Shown: in pieces, positions 16,012 through 23,720 of the stretch
Layout of the letters: each line of letters begins with the position of its first letter
Numbering within the stretch: the stretch's first letter is position 1
From: Thermococcus sp.
GTDB taxonomy: Archaea > Methanobacteriota_B > Thermococci > Thermococcales > Thermococcaceae
Length of the DNA: 42,492 bases
Direction: 5' to 3'
Assembly (NCBI RefSeq): GCF_027052235.1
Contig: NZ_JALUFF010000037.1
Location: forward strand, 1-42,492
The notes under the pieces: model-generated
The model's input: only the letters and a program-made list of their open reading frames with translations
What the model was told of the DNA's origin: nothing
Databases searched by the model: none
Translations under genes and position numbers: made by a program

Positions 16012-17028
16012 ATGGGGGAAAAGATAAAGCTCGAACACGGAGCCGGTGGAGAAATAATGGAGGAGCTTTTGAGGGACGTGATACTCAAAACGCTGACCCT
16101 CAAGAGCGCCGGTGGAATTGGACTGGACGCTTTAGACGACGGGGCAACGATACCCTTCGGCGATAAGCACATAGTCTTTACAATAGACGGCCACACGGTA
16201 AGGCCCCTCTTCTTCCCGGGCGGGGACATCGGCAGGCTGGCAGTCAGCGGGACGGTGAACGATTTGGCCGTCATGGGGGCGGAGCCTTTAGCCCTGGCAA
16301 ACTCGATGATAATAGGGGAAGGCCTCGACATGGAAGTCCTTGAGAGGGTTCTCCGCTCGATGGACGAGACCTCTAAGGAAGTGCCCGTCCCGATAGTCAC
16401 GGGCGACACGAAGGTCGTTGAAGACAGCATAGAGATGTTCGTAATCACCGCTGGAATAGGCATTGCTGAGAGGCCGGTAAGCGATGCCGGGGCCAAAGTC
16501 GGTGACGCTGTTTTGGTCAGCGGGACGATAGGAGACCACGGTATAGCGCTGATGAGCCACCGCGAGGGAATAGCCTTTGAGACCGAGCTGAAGAGCGACG
16601 TCGCTCCAATATGGGACGTCGTTAAAGCGGTGGGGGATGCCATAGGCTGGGAGAACATCCACGCGATGAAAGACCCAACTAGGGCCGGTTTGAGCAACGC
16701 GCTCAACGAGATCGCTCGTAAGAGCAATATGGGAATCCTCGTGAGGGAATCAGACATTCCGATAAGGCCCGAAGTTAGGGCCGCGAGCGAGATGCTGGGA
16801 ATAAGTCCCTACGACGTTGCCAACGAGGGCAAGGTTGTGATGGTCGTCGCGAGGGAGTACGCGGAAGATGCCCTTGAAGCGATGAGGAAAACCGAGAAGG
16901 GAGGGAACGCCGCGATAATCGGTGAGGTAATCCCAGAGTACCGCGGGAAGGTCATCCTTGAGACGGGAATCGGTGGAAAAAGGTTTATGGAGCCTCCTGA
17001 AGGCGACCCCGTTCCGAGGATATGCTGA
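16012..17028 (+). CDS. hypE: Hydrogenase maturation protein HypE
   Basis: A 338-residue HypE of the AIR synthase/ThiL-like fold. It takes a carbamoyl group from HypF onto its C-terminal Cys and dehydrates it with ATP to a thiocyanate. The chain begins IKLEHGAGGEIMEELL, contains the ATP-binding region (GLDALDDGATIPFG) and ends PRIC, so the essential C-terminal Cys338 is present. The start is ATG 16012 after GAGGGTTGAA; the TTG at 16006 is part of that leader. It is separated from hypF by the VapC-like and MNT/HEPN pairs and has no obvious promoter of its own, so it probably depends on read-through from the hypF promoter. Confidence 0.96.
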   Translation: MGEKIKLEHGAGGEIMEELLRDVILKTLTLKSAGGIGLDALDDGATIPFGDKHIVFTIDGHTVRPLFFPGGDIGRLAVSGTVNDLAVMGAEPLALANSMIIGEGLDMEVLERVLRSMDETSKEVPVPIVTGDTKVVEDSIEMFVITAGIGIAERPVSDAGAKVGDAVLVSGTIGDHGIALMSHREGIAFETELKSDVAPIWDVVKAVGDAIGWENIHAMKDPTRAGLSNALNEIARKSNMGILVRESDIPIRPEVRAASEMLGISPYDVANEGKVVMVVAREYAEDALEAMRKTEKGGNAAIIGEVIPEYRGKVILETGIGGKRFMEPPEGDPVPRIC

Positions 17029-17076
17029 CTTTTCCTTATTCTTTTGGCGAATTGGGAAGAGATAAAGAAAAGCCAT
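17029..17076. terminator. T-rich bidirectional termination region between hypE and acs
   Basis: After the hypE stop the plus strand reads CTTTTCCTTATTCTTTT, and the minus strand after the acs stop carries GGCTTTTCTTTATCTCTTCC. Both are T-rich runs of the kind that end archaeal transcripts, placed between two convergent genes. Confidence 0.5.
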
Positions 17077-19017
17077 TCAGCGCATCTCGAAGCCTTCCAA
17101 AGCTTTTTTCACCTCCTCAACGCTCGCCTCGTCCTCAAGCGTTGAGAGGTCGCCAAGGCTCTTTCCGCTTGCGAGGGCTTTCAAAACCCTGCGCATTATC
17201 TTCCCGCTCCTCGTCTTCGGCAGTTTGTTGACGAAGAAGACCTCGGCTGGAGCCGCTATCGGCCCGAGGGTTTCCCTGACGTAGTCTATCAGCTCCTTCT
17301 TCAGCCTCTCGGTCGGGGCGTAATCGGCCTTGAGGATTACGAAGGCAACCGGCACTTCACCCTTTATCTCGTCGGGCCTGCCTATTACTGCCGCTTCCGC
17401 TACCGCAGGGTGAAGGACTAAAGCGTGCTCTATCTCTGCCGTTCCAATCCTGTGGCCGGAGACGTTGAGAACCTCGTCCGCCCTCCCGAATATCCAGAAG
17501 TAGCCCTCCTCGTCCTTCATAGCGTAGTCAGCCGGGTAGTAAATCCAGACCCCTTCATCAGGTTTGCTGAAGCGTTGCCAGTAGGTTCGTATGTAGCGCT
17601 CGTCGTTGCCCCAGATTCCAAGGAGCATTCCGGGCCAGGGCTTCTTGATTACCAGAAAACCTCTCTCGTTCGGCTTTGCAGGCTTGCCCTCCGAGTCAAA
17701 GACGTCTGCATCAACCCCCAGCCCGGGGAATGTTGCGGAGCCGGGCTTGAGAGGAGGTAGCTGTATCCCGGCCGAGGGGTAAATCATGTAGCCGCCGGTT
17801 TCGGTCTGCCACCATGTGTCGATGATGGGACAGCGCTTTCCTCCGACGACTTCGTAGTACCACTTCCAAGCGCCGGGGTTGATCGGCTCGCCGACGGAAC
17901 CGAGGAGACGGAGACTTGAGAGGTCGTGCTTCTTCACCCACTCATCTCCATAGCGCATGAGCATTCTTATCGCCGTCGGCGCGGTGTAGAATATCGTAAC
18001 GCCGTGCTTCTCGATTATCTCCCAGGGCCTGTCTGGCCTTGGATAGTTGAGCGCTCCCTCGTACATCATCACAGTCAGGCCGAGGGTTAGAGGCCCGTAG
18101 ACGAGGTAGCTGTGTCCGGTTATCCAGCCGACATCGGCGGTGTTCCAGAAGAGGTCGTCCTCCCTTATCCCCCAGGCCCACTGCATGGTTTTGGCAACGT
18201 AAACAAGGTATCCGCCAGTGGAGTGGACTATACCCTTCGGCGTTCCCGTTGTGCCGCTCGTGTAGAGGATGAACAGCGGGTGGTTGCTCTCGACCGGGAC
18301 GGGCTCGACGTATTTCTCAGCGCCCTCAAGGAGGTTGTGCCAGTAATAGTCCCTTCCCTCGACCATGTTAATCTCATCGGAACCCCTCTTGAGAACCACG
18401 ACGCTCTCGACGCTCGGAGTCTCGACGAGGGCTTTGTCAACGATTTCCTTGAGGTTCAGAGCTCTGCCACGCCTGTAGAGGTAGTCGGCGGTGATTACCA
18501 CCTTGGCCTTTGCGTCGTTTATCCTCGTGGCTAAAGCCTCCGCGGAGAAGCCGGAGAAGACGACGCTGTGAATTGCCCCGATCCTCGCGCTGGCGAGCAT
18601 GGCTATGACGACCTCGGGAACGAGGGGCATGTAGATTACTATTCTATCGCCCTTTCCGACGCCGAGGTTCTTCAGGACTGAGGCGAAGCGGTTGACCTCG
18701 CGGTAGAGCTCGTAGTAGGTTAGAGTTCTCGTTTCGCCCTTCTCACCCTCCCAGATTATCGCGGCCCTGTTCCTTTTTCCCGCTTTTATGTGCCTGTCGA
18801 GGGCGTTGTAGCTCGCGTTTAGCTCGCCTCCAACGAACCAGCGGAAGAACGGTGCGTTGGAATCATCGAGCACCCTATCCCAGGTCTTGAACCAGTCTAT
18901 CACCTTCGCCTGCTCGGCCCAGAACTCCTCAAGGTTCTCGATGGACTTCCTGTGCTCTTCCCGAAAGGCCTGCAGTGGAATATAGCGTTCCTTCAAAAAC
19001 CCTTCGCCTACCTGCAT
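17077..19017 (-). CDS. acs: Acetyl-CoA synthetase, AMP-forming
   Basis: A 646-residue enzyme of the ANL superfamily that makes acetyl-CoA from acetate, ATP and CoA through acetyl-AMP. The length, the N-terminal ACAS segment ([11 protein letters not shown]), the P-loop-like [11 protein letters not shown] (252-262), the substrate-pocket motif [10 protein letters not shown] and the C-terminal TRSGKIMRR with the catalytic Lys (K606) all fit Acs. A related short-chain acid such as propionate is possible. The start at 19017 has GGTGG upstream; an in-frame GTG at 19026 lies in the RBS. Thermococcales are better known for ADP-forming acetate activation, so an AMP-forming enzyme suggests a route for acetate uptake. 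It converges on hypE. Confidence 0.9.
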   Translation of the reverse strand: MQVGEGFLKERYIPLQAFREEHRKSIENLEEFWAEQAKVIDWFKTWDRVLDDSNAPFFRWFVGGELNASYNALDRHIKAGKRNRAAIIWEGEKGETRTLTYYELYREVNRFASVLKNLGVGKGDRIVIYMPLVPEVVIAMLASARIGAIHSVVFSGFSAEALATRINDAKAKVVITADYLYRRGRALNLKEIVDKALVETPSVESVVVLKRGSDEINMVEGRDYYWHNLLEGAEKYVEPVPVESNHPLFILYTSGTTGTPKGIVHSTGGYLVYVAKTMQWAWGIREDDLFWNTADVGWITGHSYLVYGPLTLGLTVMMYEGALNYPRPDRPWEIIEKHGVTIFYTAPTAIRMLMRYGDEWVKKHDLSSLRLLGSVGEPINPGAWKWYYEVVGGKRCPIIDTWWQTETGGYMIYPSAGIQLPPLKPGSATFPGLGVDADVFDSEGKPAKPNERGFLVIKKPWPGMLLGIWGNDERYIRTYWQRFSKPDEGVWIYYPADYAMKDEEGYFWIFGRADEVLNVSGHRIGTAEIEHALVLHPAVAEAAVIGRPDEIKGEVPVAFVILKADYAPTERLKKELIDYVRETLGPIAAPAEVFFVNKLPKTRSGKIMRRVLKALASGKSLGDLSTLEDEASVEEVKKALEGFEMR

Positions 19018-19451
19018 GGCAACCACCCGATTTTTCGAAAAATGATGGGGAATTTCCTTAAAATTTTTTCGTTGATTGTCAAGGTGACAACCGGCTGATG
19101 ACGAAAATAAGTTAGGTCAGCTTAATTAGCCAAAAGACGAAATATAAATAGCCGTTTGCCGAAATCAGGGGTAGAGTTACATTTAATCGCGGGGAAAAGT
19201 TAAGGGAAAGAAAAAGTCCCGAAAGAGTTTGCCAGAGTTTTGTTAAAAAAGTTGAGGAGTGTGTCAGAACGTCAAGTTTTTTCAAATGTACTCATCCAGT
19301 GATTGTCTCCAAGAGCTCCCCAAATCTGAGCCTTGCCAATGCCTTCACTTCAGACTGTCGAGTATGAAGCGTAAGCAGTTACCTCCGATTTCAAACCTTC
19401 GGTTCAGGAAAGCCCTATAAGATTCCCAGTCCAAAGGTCAGCGGTGATTTG
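19018..19451. other. 434-bp intergenic region with acs promoter, orphan TATA box and ORF remnant
   Basis: No full gene is seen here. The acs side has a minus-strand TATA-like AATTTTAAGG near 19055-19066. A strong TATA-like AAATATAAATA at 19140-19150 has no ORF suitably placed on either side. On the minus strand 19292-19383 is an open stretch ending in TGA that translates like a protein C-terminus (RQSEVKALARLRFGELLE) but lacks a proper start. It may be the remnant of a decayed gene. The last 65 bp hold the promoter of the following pair. Confidence 0.4.
19388..19422 (+). promoter_or_regulatory. Promoter of the small-protein/cysteine-desulfurase pair with a near-consensus SurR site
   Basis: ATT-TCA-AAC-CTTCG-GTT (19388-19404) differs from GTTn3AACn5GTT at one fixed base. 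A TATA-like CTATAAGA follows at 19415-19422. The spacing is nearly the same as at hypF, where the site lies about 9 bp before the TATA. With one core base missing, the match is suggestive only. Confidence 0.4.
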
Positions 19452-19745
19452 ATGATAATCTCAAAGCCCTGTGTCACGATGAAGGGCATCGTCATAGGCG
19501 CGTACTCCTGGGAGAGGCCTATAAAGATAGACCTGACGAAAACGGCCCAGTGTCTTAAGGGGAGGGGCTACATTGTCAAAAAGCTCATCCCGGGCATGAT
19601 GCTCATCGTTGAGATGGAGGGCTATGAGGTGAGCGTTTACCCGAGCGGAAAGATAATCGTTAAGCTTTTGGAGGACGCAAAGCTGGGCGAGGAAATTGCA
19701 AGGGCCGTTTACGACTGCGCCGGGGTTCTGGAGGTGGTATCATGA
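19452..19745 (+). CDS. Conserved-looking small protein of unknown function, coupled to cysteine desulfurase
   Basis: A 97-residue protein that I do not recognise. It has an alternating strand/helix pattern with the stretch VSVYPSGKIIVKLL, which recalls half of a TBP-like fold, and three Cys residues (C7, C24, C89). No signal peptide or membrane helix is visible. The start is ATG 19452 after GGTGATTTG. Its stop overlaps the cysteine desulfurase start (ATGA), so the two are almost certainly co-translated. A role in sulfur transfer or in helping the desulfurase is inferred from context alone. Confidence 0.75.
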   Translation: MIISKPCVTMKGIVIGAYSWERPIKIDLTKTAQCLKGRGYIVKKLIPGMMLIVEMEGYEVSVYPSGKIIVKLLEDAKLGEEIARAVYDCAGVLEVVS

Positions 19746-20941
19746 GGATTCCGGAGGACGTTAGGAAGGACATCCCGCTGACCAGCGAGGTCATCTACTT
19801 CGACAACACGGCCACTTCGCTAACTCCGAAGCCCGTAATTAAAGCGATGGACGAGTACTACCTGAAGTACCGCGCCAACGTCCACCGCGGGGTTCACAGG
19901 CTCTCCCAGATGGCGACGCACAAATACGAGGAGAGCAGGAAGGTCGTTGCAGATTTCATCAACGCGAGGTTCGAGGAGGTAGTCTTCACCAAGAACACGA
20001 GCGAGAGCCTAAATCTCGTCGCTCTCGGGCTGGAGGGCATCTTCAAGCCCGGGGACAAGATAGTCACCACTCCTTACGAGCACCACTCGGATTTGCTCCC
20101 CTGGCAGAGACTGGCGAAGAGGAAGGGCCTGAGGCTGGAGTTCATTGAAGGGGATAACGAGGGCAACCTCGATTTAAGCGATGCCGAGAGGAAGATAAGG
20201 GGCGCGAAATTGGCGGCAGTTCAGCACGTCTCCAACGCCCTCGGCGTTATCCATGAGGTGGAGGAGCTTGGAAAGCTCGCGAAGGAGGAAGGGGCGATAT
20301 TCGTTGTTGACGCGGCTCAAAGCGCCGGCCACATGGAGGTTGACGTGAGGAAACTGAACGCGGACTTTTTAGCGTTTTCAGGCCACAAGGGGCCGATGGG
20401 ACCGACGGGGATAGGCGTTCTCTACATCAACGAGGAGTTCTTCGAGGTTTTTGAACCACCCTTAATCGGTGGGGGAACGATCGAGGACGTTGACCTTAAC
20501 GACTACAGGCTTGCCGAGCCCCCGGAGCGCTTCGAGGCGGGAACGCCGAACATCGGCGGGGCAATAGGTTTGGCGGCGGGCATCAGATACATCGAGAGGA
20601 TAGGCCTTGAGAGGATTGAGAGGCAGGAGAGAAAGCTCGTGAGGAGAACCGTTGAGGGGCTTGACGAACTGGAAATCCCCTGGTACGGGCCGAGGGATCT
20701 TAAGAAACACGCCGGTGTGGTCAGCTTCAACGTTCCGCCCCTTCATCCGCACGACGTTGCGGCGATACTCGACGAGCACAACATAATGGTTCGCTCTGGC
20801 CACCACTGCGCCCTGCCAGTGATGAAAAAGCTCGGGATAAACGGCACCGTGAGGGCCTCCTTCCACGTCTACAACAGCGTTGGGGAGGTTGACGTGTTTC
20901 TGGATGTTCTTGAGAAGCTTGTAAAAAGCTTGAGGGGCTAG
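19742..20941 (+). CDS. csd: Cysteine desulfurase, SufS/Csd type
   Basis: A 399-residue class V aminotransferase-fold, PLP-dependent enzyme that removes sulfur from cysteine as a protein persulfide. The PLP lysine is K216 in SGHKGPMGPTG. The active-site Cys is C356 in VRSGHHCALPVM, the group II (SufS-like) arrangement, followed by VRASFHVYNS. It could supply sulfur for Fe-S clusters, tRNA thiolation or molybdopterin. No scaffold gene is adjacent. The start overlaps the preceding small gene by 4 bp. The end overlaps the stop of the convergent minus-strand gene by 4 bp. Confidence 0.92.
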   Translation: MRIPEDVRKDIPLTSEVIYFDNTATSLTPKPVIKAMDEYYLKYRANVHRGVHRLSQMATHKYEESRKVVADFINARFEEVVFTKNTSESLNLVALGLEGIFKPGDKIVTTPYEHHSDLLPWQRLAKRKGLRLEFIEGDNEGNLDLSDAERKIRGAKLAAVQHVSNALGVIHEVEELGKLAKEEGAIFVVDAAQSAGHMEVDVRKLNADFLAFSGHKGPMGPTGIGVLYINEEFFEVFEPPLIGGGTIEDVDLNDYRLAEPPERFEAGTPNIGGAIGLAAGIRYIERIGLERIERQERKLVRRTVEGLDELEIPWYGPRDLKKHAGVVSFNVPPLHPHDVAAILDEHNIMVRSGHHCALPVMKKLGINGTVRASFHVYNSVGEVDVFLDVLEKLVKSLRG

Positions 20942-21546
20942 GCCCCCGGCCCCCCACCGCCTCCAACTATGAGAACGGTAAACCTGACGTCGAGGGCCTT
21001 TGTTATAACATCCCCTGGAGAGTATGGCCACGTCACGTAGAAGGTCTTTCTACGGACGGCTCTCTCGCCGGAGATGTAGTAAACGCTGACCTCCGCCGAG
21101 GGGAGAAGCAGGAGGGGCCTTATTATCACGACGTAGTTCATCCTGACCGGGAGGCCCAGCGTGGCGTTCGTTCCGAGGTCATATATCCTGTACACCATCA
21201 TCGGGCCGTACGACGGCAGGCCGACGGATTCAAGGGTCTCAGGTTTCACCCCGTACTTCTGGAGCAGGTGGGATGAAAGGACGCAGGAGGAGCTAAGGCA
21301 GAGCTCTCCCTCCGCAGGAGAGTGGACGTAGAAGTATATCGAGGTAATCTTGTAGGCAGAGAGACTCGTCAGGAAAAAGGCCACCAGCAGGTAGGTGACG
21401 AGCTTCTTCAGCTGGAAGTTGCGTTTTCTGAGGTACTTGTGAGAGCTCCCGTACCAGAGCAGGAAAGCTGAGGGGATTGAGAAGTAGTATACGACGAGCA
21501 GAGCACCGAAAATGACCGGAGTCGTCGCGTGCTCAAGGTAGACCAT
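20938..21546 (-). CDS. Unknown membrane protein
   Basis: A 202-residue protein I do not recognise. Two membrane helices are visible near the N-terminus (about residues 10-33 and 49-66). The rest appears extracytoplasmic, with a Cys pair (C83, C88) that could form a disulfide and a Gly/Pro-rich tail (GGGGGPGA). The start ATG 21546 has GGTGGGAGGGA directly upstream. It is the last of four minus-strand genes (HerA-like, NAD kinase-like, channel) and converges on the cysteine desulfurase gene with overlapping stops. Confidence 0.7.
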   Translation of the reverse strand: MVYLEHATTPVIFGALLVVYYFSIPSAFLLWYGSSHKYLRKRNFQLKKLVTYLLVAFFLTSLSAYKITSIYFYVHSPAEGELCLSSSCVLSSHLLQKYGVKPETLESVGLPSYGPMMVYRIYDLGTNATLGLPVRMNYVVIIRPLLLLPSAEVSVYYISGERAVRRKTFYVTWPYSPGDVITKALDVRFTVLIVGGGGGPGA

Positions 21547-21594
21547 TCCCTCCCACCGAAAGGGGTAGTTCAGGGAATATTAAAAAGTTCCGGC

Positions 21595-22491
21595 TCAGGG
21601 GAGAACCCTGCCGTGGAAGACGTCTATTGTCTCCGGAGTGCGAACTATGAGGGCCCCCTGCCCCTTCGTCACGAGCTTTCTCATAGAACCCGGCGGAACA
21701 CCGTTGCTCTCATATATCATGGCCTGAACGTCGGGCTCGTGGTACAGGAGAAGCGTTGGACCAGCGAGGTTCAGGAGAGCATCTAGGGCGTACTCACTCG
21801 CGATCACCGTGACCCTCTTCCTGAGCGGTCTCGTGAGAAGGGGAATCCCGGCACTGCCGGCTGAGGTGTAGCCGAGAACTGCCCCGTCGAGGAGTCCGAC
21901 CATGGCCTTCCTTCTCTTTTCAAAGACCGCCGAGAGGGCCAGAAAAGCTATTCCGACGAGGGTTATGCTGTGGGTCTCGCCGAGGTTCACGAGGACACTT
22001 CCCTCAAGCTTTGGAACGTCTCCGGAGTAAAAGGCCTCGTCGAGGGCCGTGTAGCTCTCAAGGATCACCTCAGAGTACTTCTGGTTGGCCTTTACAGCGT
22101 CGGGCACGCTCTTCACCTTGCCCAAGAGGACGTCCGCATAGAGCCTATCGGTCAGGGCCCTGTCGAGGCCGTAGAGGGTCTCCACTATCGTCACAGCGGA
22201 GTATGGGTCGATGAGCCCCTTAAGGGCAAACTTTATCGGGTCTATCCCCGTCGGTTGGCCGTCTTTAATCTCGATTACCGTGTCAAAGTTCCCCTCGAAC
22301 TGACCGGTCGTGTCAAAAACTATCCTGTCGTAGCCTATCCTCTCGTATTCCCCGGCGATGTACTCAAGGAAGCGCCTCGGGTAGTCGTCCATCCCGAAGA
22401 CCTTCAGGGTCCTGCCCTGAAAGACCGGGTCATAGAAGACGTCCCCACCCTCGTGTTCCATTATCCTGACGGCAATCGGGCTCGGTCTCAT
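21595..22491 (-). CDS. HerA-like ATPase-fold protein with degenerate P-loop
   Basis: A 298-residue protein whose layout resembles the HerA/VirB4 ATPase core: a beta strand and the position where a P-loop should be (VFGMDDYPRRF, residues 31-41), a helix, then RIVFDTTGQF (56-65) like the DPHGEY strand of HerA, and a later strand LLDG (200-203) at a Walker B-like position. The P-loop lacks the Gly-Lys-Ser/Thr signature and the second acid of Walker B is missing, so ATP hydrolysis is unlikely. The start at 22491 has GGTGA 5 nt upstream. HerA kinship is my reading of the pattern and could be wrong. A TATA-like GTTTATAG lies upstream. Confidence 0.55.
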   Translation of the reverse strand: MRPSPIAVRIMEHEGGDVFYDPVFQGRTLKVFGMDDYPRRFLEYIAGEYERIGYDRIVFDTTGQFEGNFDTVIEIKDGQPTGIDPIKFALKGLIDPYSAVTIVETLYGLDRALTDRLYADVLLGKVKSVPDAVKANQKYSEVILESYTALDEAFYSGDVPKLEGSVLVNLGETHSITLVGIAFLALSAVFEKRRKAMVGLLDGAVLGYTSAGSAGIPLLTRPLRKRVTVIASEYALDALLNLAGPTLLLYHEPDVQAMIYESNGVPPGSMRKLVTKGQGALIVRTPETIDVFHGRVLP

Positions 22492-22535
22492 GGCTTTCAC
22501 CGGAGAGAAATAGACGGGAAACTATAAACGGCTTT

Positions 22536-23675
22536 CTAAATCACCTTGACAATCCTCTCCCGCCAGGGGCCCACTCTTACCCTGATGTAGCCCCTCAGCT
22601 TCTCGTCCACCTCCCTGTCGCCGGTGTAAACCCTGACGAAGCCGTCTTTAACCTTCGAGGGCGTGGCGATCACTATTATGTTCTCCTTTGGAACCCTCCT
22701 CAAAACCTCCGCCGAGAACTGCTGGTTCCCCCTGCCGAAGAGGAAGTTGAGGCCACCTATGACCGTAACGACAATCCTCGGGTTCCTCTCAACGAACCTA
22801 AGGAGGTCTTTTTCGGTTGCATCCTTCACCAGGAGTCTGGCCTTCCCGTCTTTTATCTCGACCACGTCAACACCGAGCAGAGTCCCGTCGATATCCAGCC
22901 TATCCTTCAGTCTCTTGACCGTTGAGCCAGCTCCCAGAAAGTATATCCCGTCCTCAAGCTCATCAGCTAGGGCCTCTATTATGGCTTCAACGTCCTCTGC
23001 CTCGTCCGTTTTCGAGGGCTCCTTCGCCCCCTGAAGGAGGAGCTCGGCGTAGGGAGTTAACGCCTTCCCGTAGTGCCTCGGCCTAACCTCATCCCGCCTG
23101 AAGGCATCCTCATCGAGGTCCATGACGTCCCTCTCAACCAGCTCCGCGTTCCCCCTAAGGAACTCAACGACCAGCCTCGCGGCGTCCTCCGGAGACGATG
23201 CGAAAACCCCGGAAAACATCTTGACCCCTGTGGGAACCCCCAGAATGGGGACCTTCCTTCCAACGGCGCTGAAGACGTCCCTAGCGGTTCCATCTCCTCC
23301 TGCAAAGACTATCAGGTCAGCTCTCTCGGCCATCTCTCTGGCAAGCATCTTTGTGTCCTCACCGCTCGTGTCAGGAATCCTGACGCCGAGGATTTCGAGA
23401 TAACCGATGTCCCTGTGTCTGATAACCTCGAAGGGAAAGTTAAAGTCCTTCAAGACGTCCTCCCCCAGTGGCCCGGGCCCGGTTAGGAACTCGATGTCCT
23501 TCGACTCCTCGTAGTGGGCCAGCTCGTGGAGAAAGAGGCGCGCAAGGTCCTGGGCGATGGGACGGGCACCCCGCCTTATTGCCTCCTCAACGACCCCGTC
23601 TGTACCCTTAAGGGCCACCCTGCCCCCCATCCCGGCTATTGGGTTGACTATGAGGCCCAGCCTGAGTTTTCCCAT
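22536..23675 (-). CDS. ATP-NAD kinase family (AcoX-like) protein
   Basis: A 379-residue protein of the ATP-NAD kinase/AcoX family. The N-terminal GLIVNPIAGMGGRVALKGTDG and the kinase signature GGDGTARD (126-133) are clear. It is longer than typical archaeal NAD kinases (about 250-280 residues) and resembles the AcoX group, whose substrate is not settled. A role in NAD(P) or acetoin-related metabolism cannot be chosen from the sequence. The start at 23675 follows GGGGATAG; the ATG at 23687 has no RBS. It lies between the HerA-like gene and the channel fusion gene on the same strand. Confidence 0.85.
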   Translation of the reverse strand: MGKLRLGLIVNPIAGMGGRVALKGTDGVVEEAIRRGARPIAQDLARLFLHELAHYEESKDIEFLTGPGPLGEDVLKDFNFPFEVIRHRDIGYLEILGVRIPDTSGEDTKMLAREMAERADLIVFAGGDGTARDVFSAVGRKVPILGVPTGVKMFSGVFASSPEDAARLVVEFLRGNAELVERDVMDLDEDAFRRDEVRPRHYGKALTPYAELLLQGAKEPSKTDEAEDVEAIIEALADELEDGIYFLGAGSTVKRLKDRLDIDGTLLGVDVVEIKDGKARLLVKDATEKDLLRFVERNPRIVVTVIGGLNFLFGRGNQQFSAEVLRRVPKENIIVIATPSKVKDGFVRVYTGDREVDEKLRGYIRVRVGPWRERIVKVI

Positions 23676-23720
23676 TTCTATCCCCATCTTACTGAAAGGG
23701 GACAGAGCTTAAACTTTGCG

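Noticed and set aside
19094-19180. A box C/D small RNA (a TGATGA word in the intergenic gap)
   Set aside because: The C box has the wrong first base and no D box (CTGA) follows at a suitable distance on the same strand.
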